NCBI GenBank assembly: GCA_002471225.1
Contig: DKPO01000042.1
Coordinates: 1 to 5,536, forward strand
Length of the DNA: 5,536 nucleotides
Direction: 5' to 3'
Source: Porphyromonadaceae bacterium UBA7332
GTDB lineage: Bacteria > Bacteroidota > Bacteroidia > Bacteroidales > UBA7332
The notes beneath the pieces were generated by a model that saw only the letters and a list, made by a program, of their open reading frames with translations, did not search any database and was not told the DNA's origin. Positions 5,061-5,536 of the stretch are shown piece by piece (the first letter of the stretch is position 1; every line of letters starts with the position of its first letter). A program made the translations under genes and the position numbers.

Positions 5061-5123
5061 GTAAAACAGACCCAAAAAGATTATTTGAAAAACATTGTTA
5101 ACCCTTTAAAACCTGATATCATC

Positions 5124-5327
5124 ATGGGAATGATTCGTTTTCGGGATATTGCGCTAAGCTATTTCCCTCAGCAACCTTCTACAACTGCAACTAAACACCT
5201 TAAGCGCTGGATTCATCGTTGTCCGCTTCTGTACACGGAGCTTCGACAAACGGGATTTCAACCGCGGCAGCGCTATCTGACTCCTCATATGGTGGAGCGC
5301 ATCTATCATCATTTGGGAGAACCGTAG
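5124..5327 (+). CDS. DUF4248 family protein
   Basis: A small (67 aa from ATG 5124) cytoplasmic protein matching the Bacteroidetes DUF4248 family. Recognisable parts in order are: IRFRDIALSYFPQ near the N-terminus, ATKHLKRWIHRCPLL, LRQTGFQPRQRYLTP, and the closing V-E-R-I-Y-H-H-LGEP. The LTP...LGEP end is the hallmark. The repeated basic helices suggest DNA binding, but the molecular function is not established. Alternative starts are ATG 5130, and TTG 5085 which would give 80 aa. ATG 5124 is preferred because TTG starts are uncommon here and the family match begins at IRF. In Bacteroides genomes this gene usually sits beside HU-like, cell-wall hydrolase and VapE/DUF3987 genes (recalled). The first two types are present here and no VapE start is seen within the window. 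A candidate gene follows after 7 bp. Confidence 0.85.
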   Translation: MGMIRFRDIALSYFPQQPSTTATKHLKRWIHRCPLLYTELRQTGFQPRQRYLTPHMVERIYHHLGEP

Positions 5328-5334
5328 GGGACGA

Positions 5335-5536
5335 GTGAAAGAACAATGGACAAATACCAACGGAAAGACGGAGATTTTACAGGAGTTCAGAGAGGTTATC
5401 TCGTTATTACTCCCGAGACAGGCATCGTTTCTTAAGACAGATTCTCAGATGGTGTATTTAAATGTAGGGTGCGGATCCCGGTACTGTGTCTCGGGAGCTA
5501 TAACGAGATTCAACCGTGATTCACAATCGTACGGCA
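5335..5536 (+). CDS. Candidate partial CDS running off the right edge
   Basis: The frame beginning GTG 5335 (VKEQWTNTNGKTEILQEF...) stays open to the last base, 67 codons, and has no in-frame stop back to 5281. GTG is preceded by AGGGGACGA, which supplies a Shine-Dalgarno-like AGGGG. It starts 7 bp after the DUF4248 stop, consistent with translational coupling. The visible residues include EFREVISLLLPRQASFLKTDSQMVYLNVGCGSRYCVSG. No family is recognised, and it does not resemble the VapE/DUF3987 start expected in this context. A competing frame, ATG 5346, stops after 29 codons. An inverted repeat lies inside the frame. An open stretch of this length could arise by chance. Confidence 0.4.
   Translation, partial: MKEQWTNTNGKTEILQEFREVISLLLPRQASFLKTDSQMVYLNVGCGSRYCVSGAITRFNRDSQSYG
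5398..5509. repeat. 23-bp inverted repeat around a 66-bp segment
   Basis: The left arm 5398-5420 begins ATCTCGTTAT and ends CTCCCGAGACA. The right arm 5487-5509 is its reverse complement at 21 of 23 positions; the two differences are adjacent (TA versus AG at arm positions 11-12). A looser GGTT match extends beyond the outer side. The arms could bound an invertible segment, bind a dimeric protein, or simply form an RNA hairpin. The centre shows no Bacteroides promoter boxes. Confidence 0.8.

Larger units (their letters stand above)
4694..5123. other. AT-rich intergenic region dense in inverted repeats
   Basis: About 430 bp lie between the 156-aa gene and the DUF4248 gene. Listed in order: TAAATTT/AAATTTA (4702-4708, 4734-4740), a promoter-like site near 4782-4813, TTTGTCG/CGACAAA (4794-4800, 4817-4823), three or four small hairpins (4867-4931), a 14-bp-arm hairpin (4959-4994) and the 5026-5060 palindrome cluster. 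No ORF of note lies inside. The density suggests a regulatory leader or a protein-binding or replication-type site rather than plain spacer. Confidence 0.7.

Noticed and set aside
5154..5360. 68-codon minus-strand ORF
   Set aside because: It is antisense to the DUF4248 gene, which has a clear family signature.

Overview
The window looks like chromosome or integrated accessory DNA from a Bacteroidales bacterium (Bacteroides/Parabacteroides type). Three things point there: a DUF4248-type small protein, a Bacteroidetes-style long HU-related DNA-binding protein, and a GH24 lysozyme set directly behind the HU gene. Shine-Dalgarno sites are mostly absent and the intergenic DNA is AT-rich, which also fits. 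No rRNA, tRNA or transposase was found.

Region by region. (1) 1-1609 is a degenerate tandem array of about 100-bp units, running off the left edge. Every complete unit carries an 18-nt inverted repeat that can fold into a long stem-loop. One GxxExxY/PDDEXK_3 nuclease-family gene (410-841, +) lies inside the array, at a point where a single unit is cut in its hairpin loop. (2) 1654-2293 (-) holds two overlapping out-of-frame genes. One encodes an N-terminal membrane anchor with a coiled coil; the other encodes a protein with a weak lipoprotein-like N-terminus and a C-terminal membrane segment. The arrangement recalls phage spanin pairs. (3) 2294-3034 is about 740 bp without a convincing gene, with several short repeats. 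(4) 3035-3922 (-) encodes an HU-related protein followed by a GH24 lysozyme. (5) 3923-4222 is a divergent control region with a palindromic operator candidate and a possible 60-codon ORF. (6) 4223-4693 (+) is an unrecognised 156-aa protein. (7) 4694-5123 is an AT-rich region packed with inverted repeats and copies of TACGTATTTC. (8) 5124-5327 (+) encodes the DUF4248 protein. It is followed 7 bp later by a candidate partial gene that leaves the window and contains a 23-bp inverted repeat.

How the parts may work together: HU-like protein, lysozyme and DUF4248 resemble a recurrent Bacteroides accessory module of phage or satellite ancestry (recalled from family context, not checked here). The two membrane proteins downstream on the same strand could belong to its lysis-like functions. 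The hairpin-repeat array with its embedded nuclease gene appears to be a separate element abutting this module, and is the most unusual part of the window.
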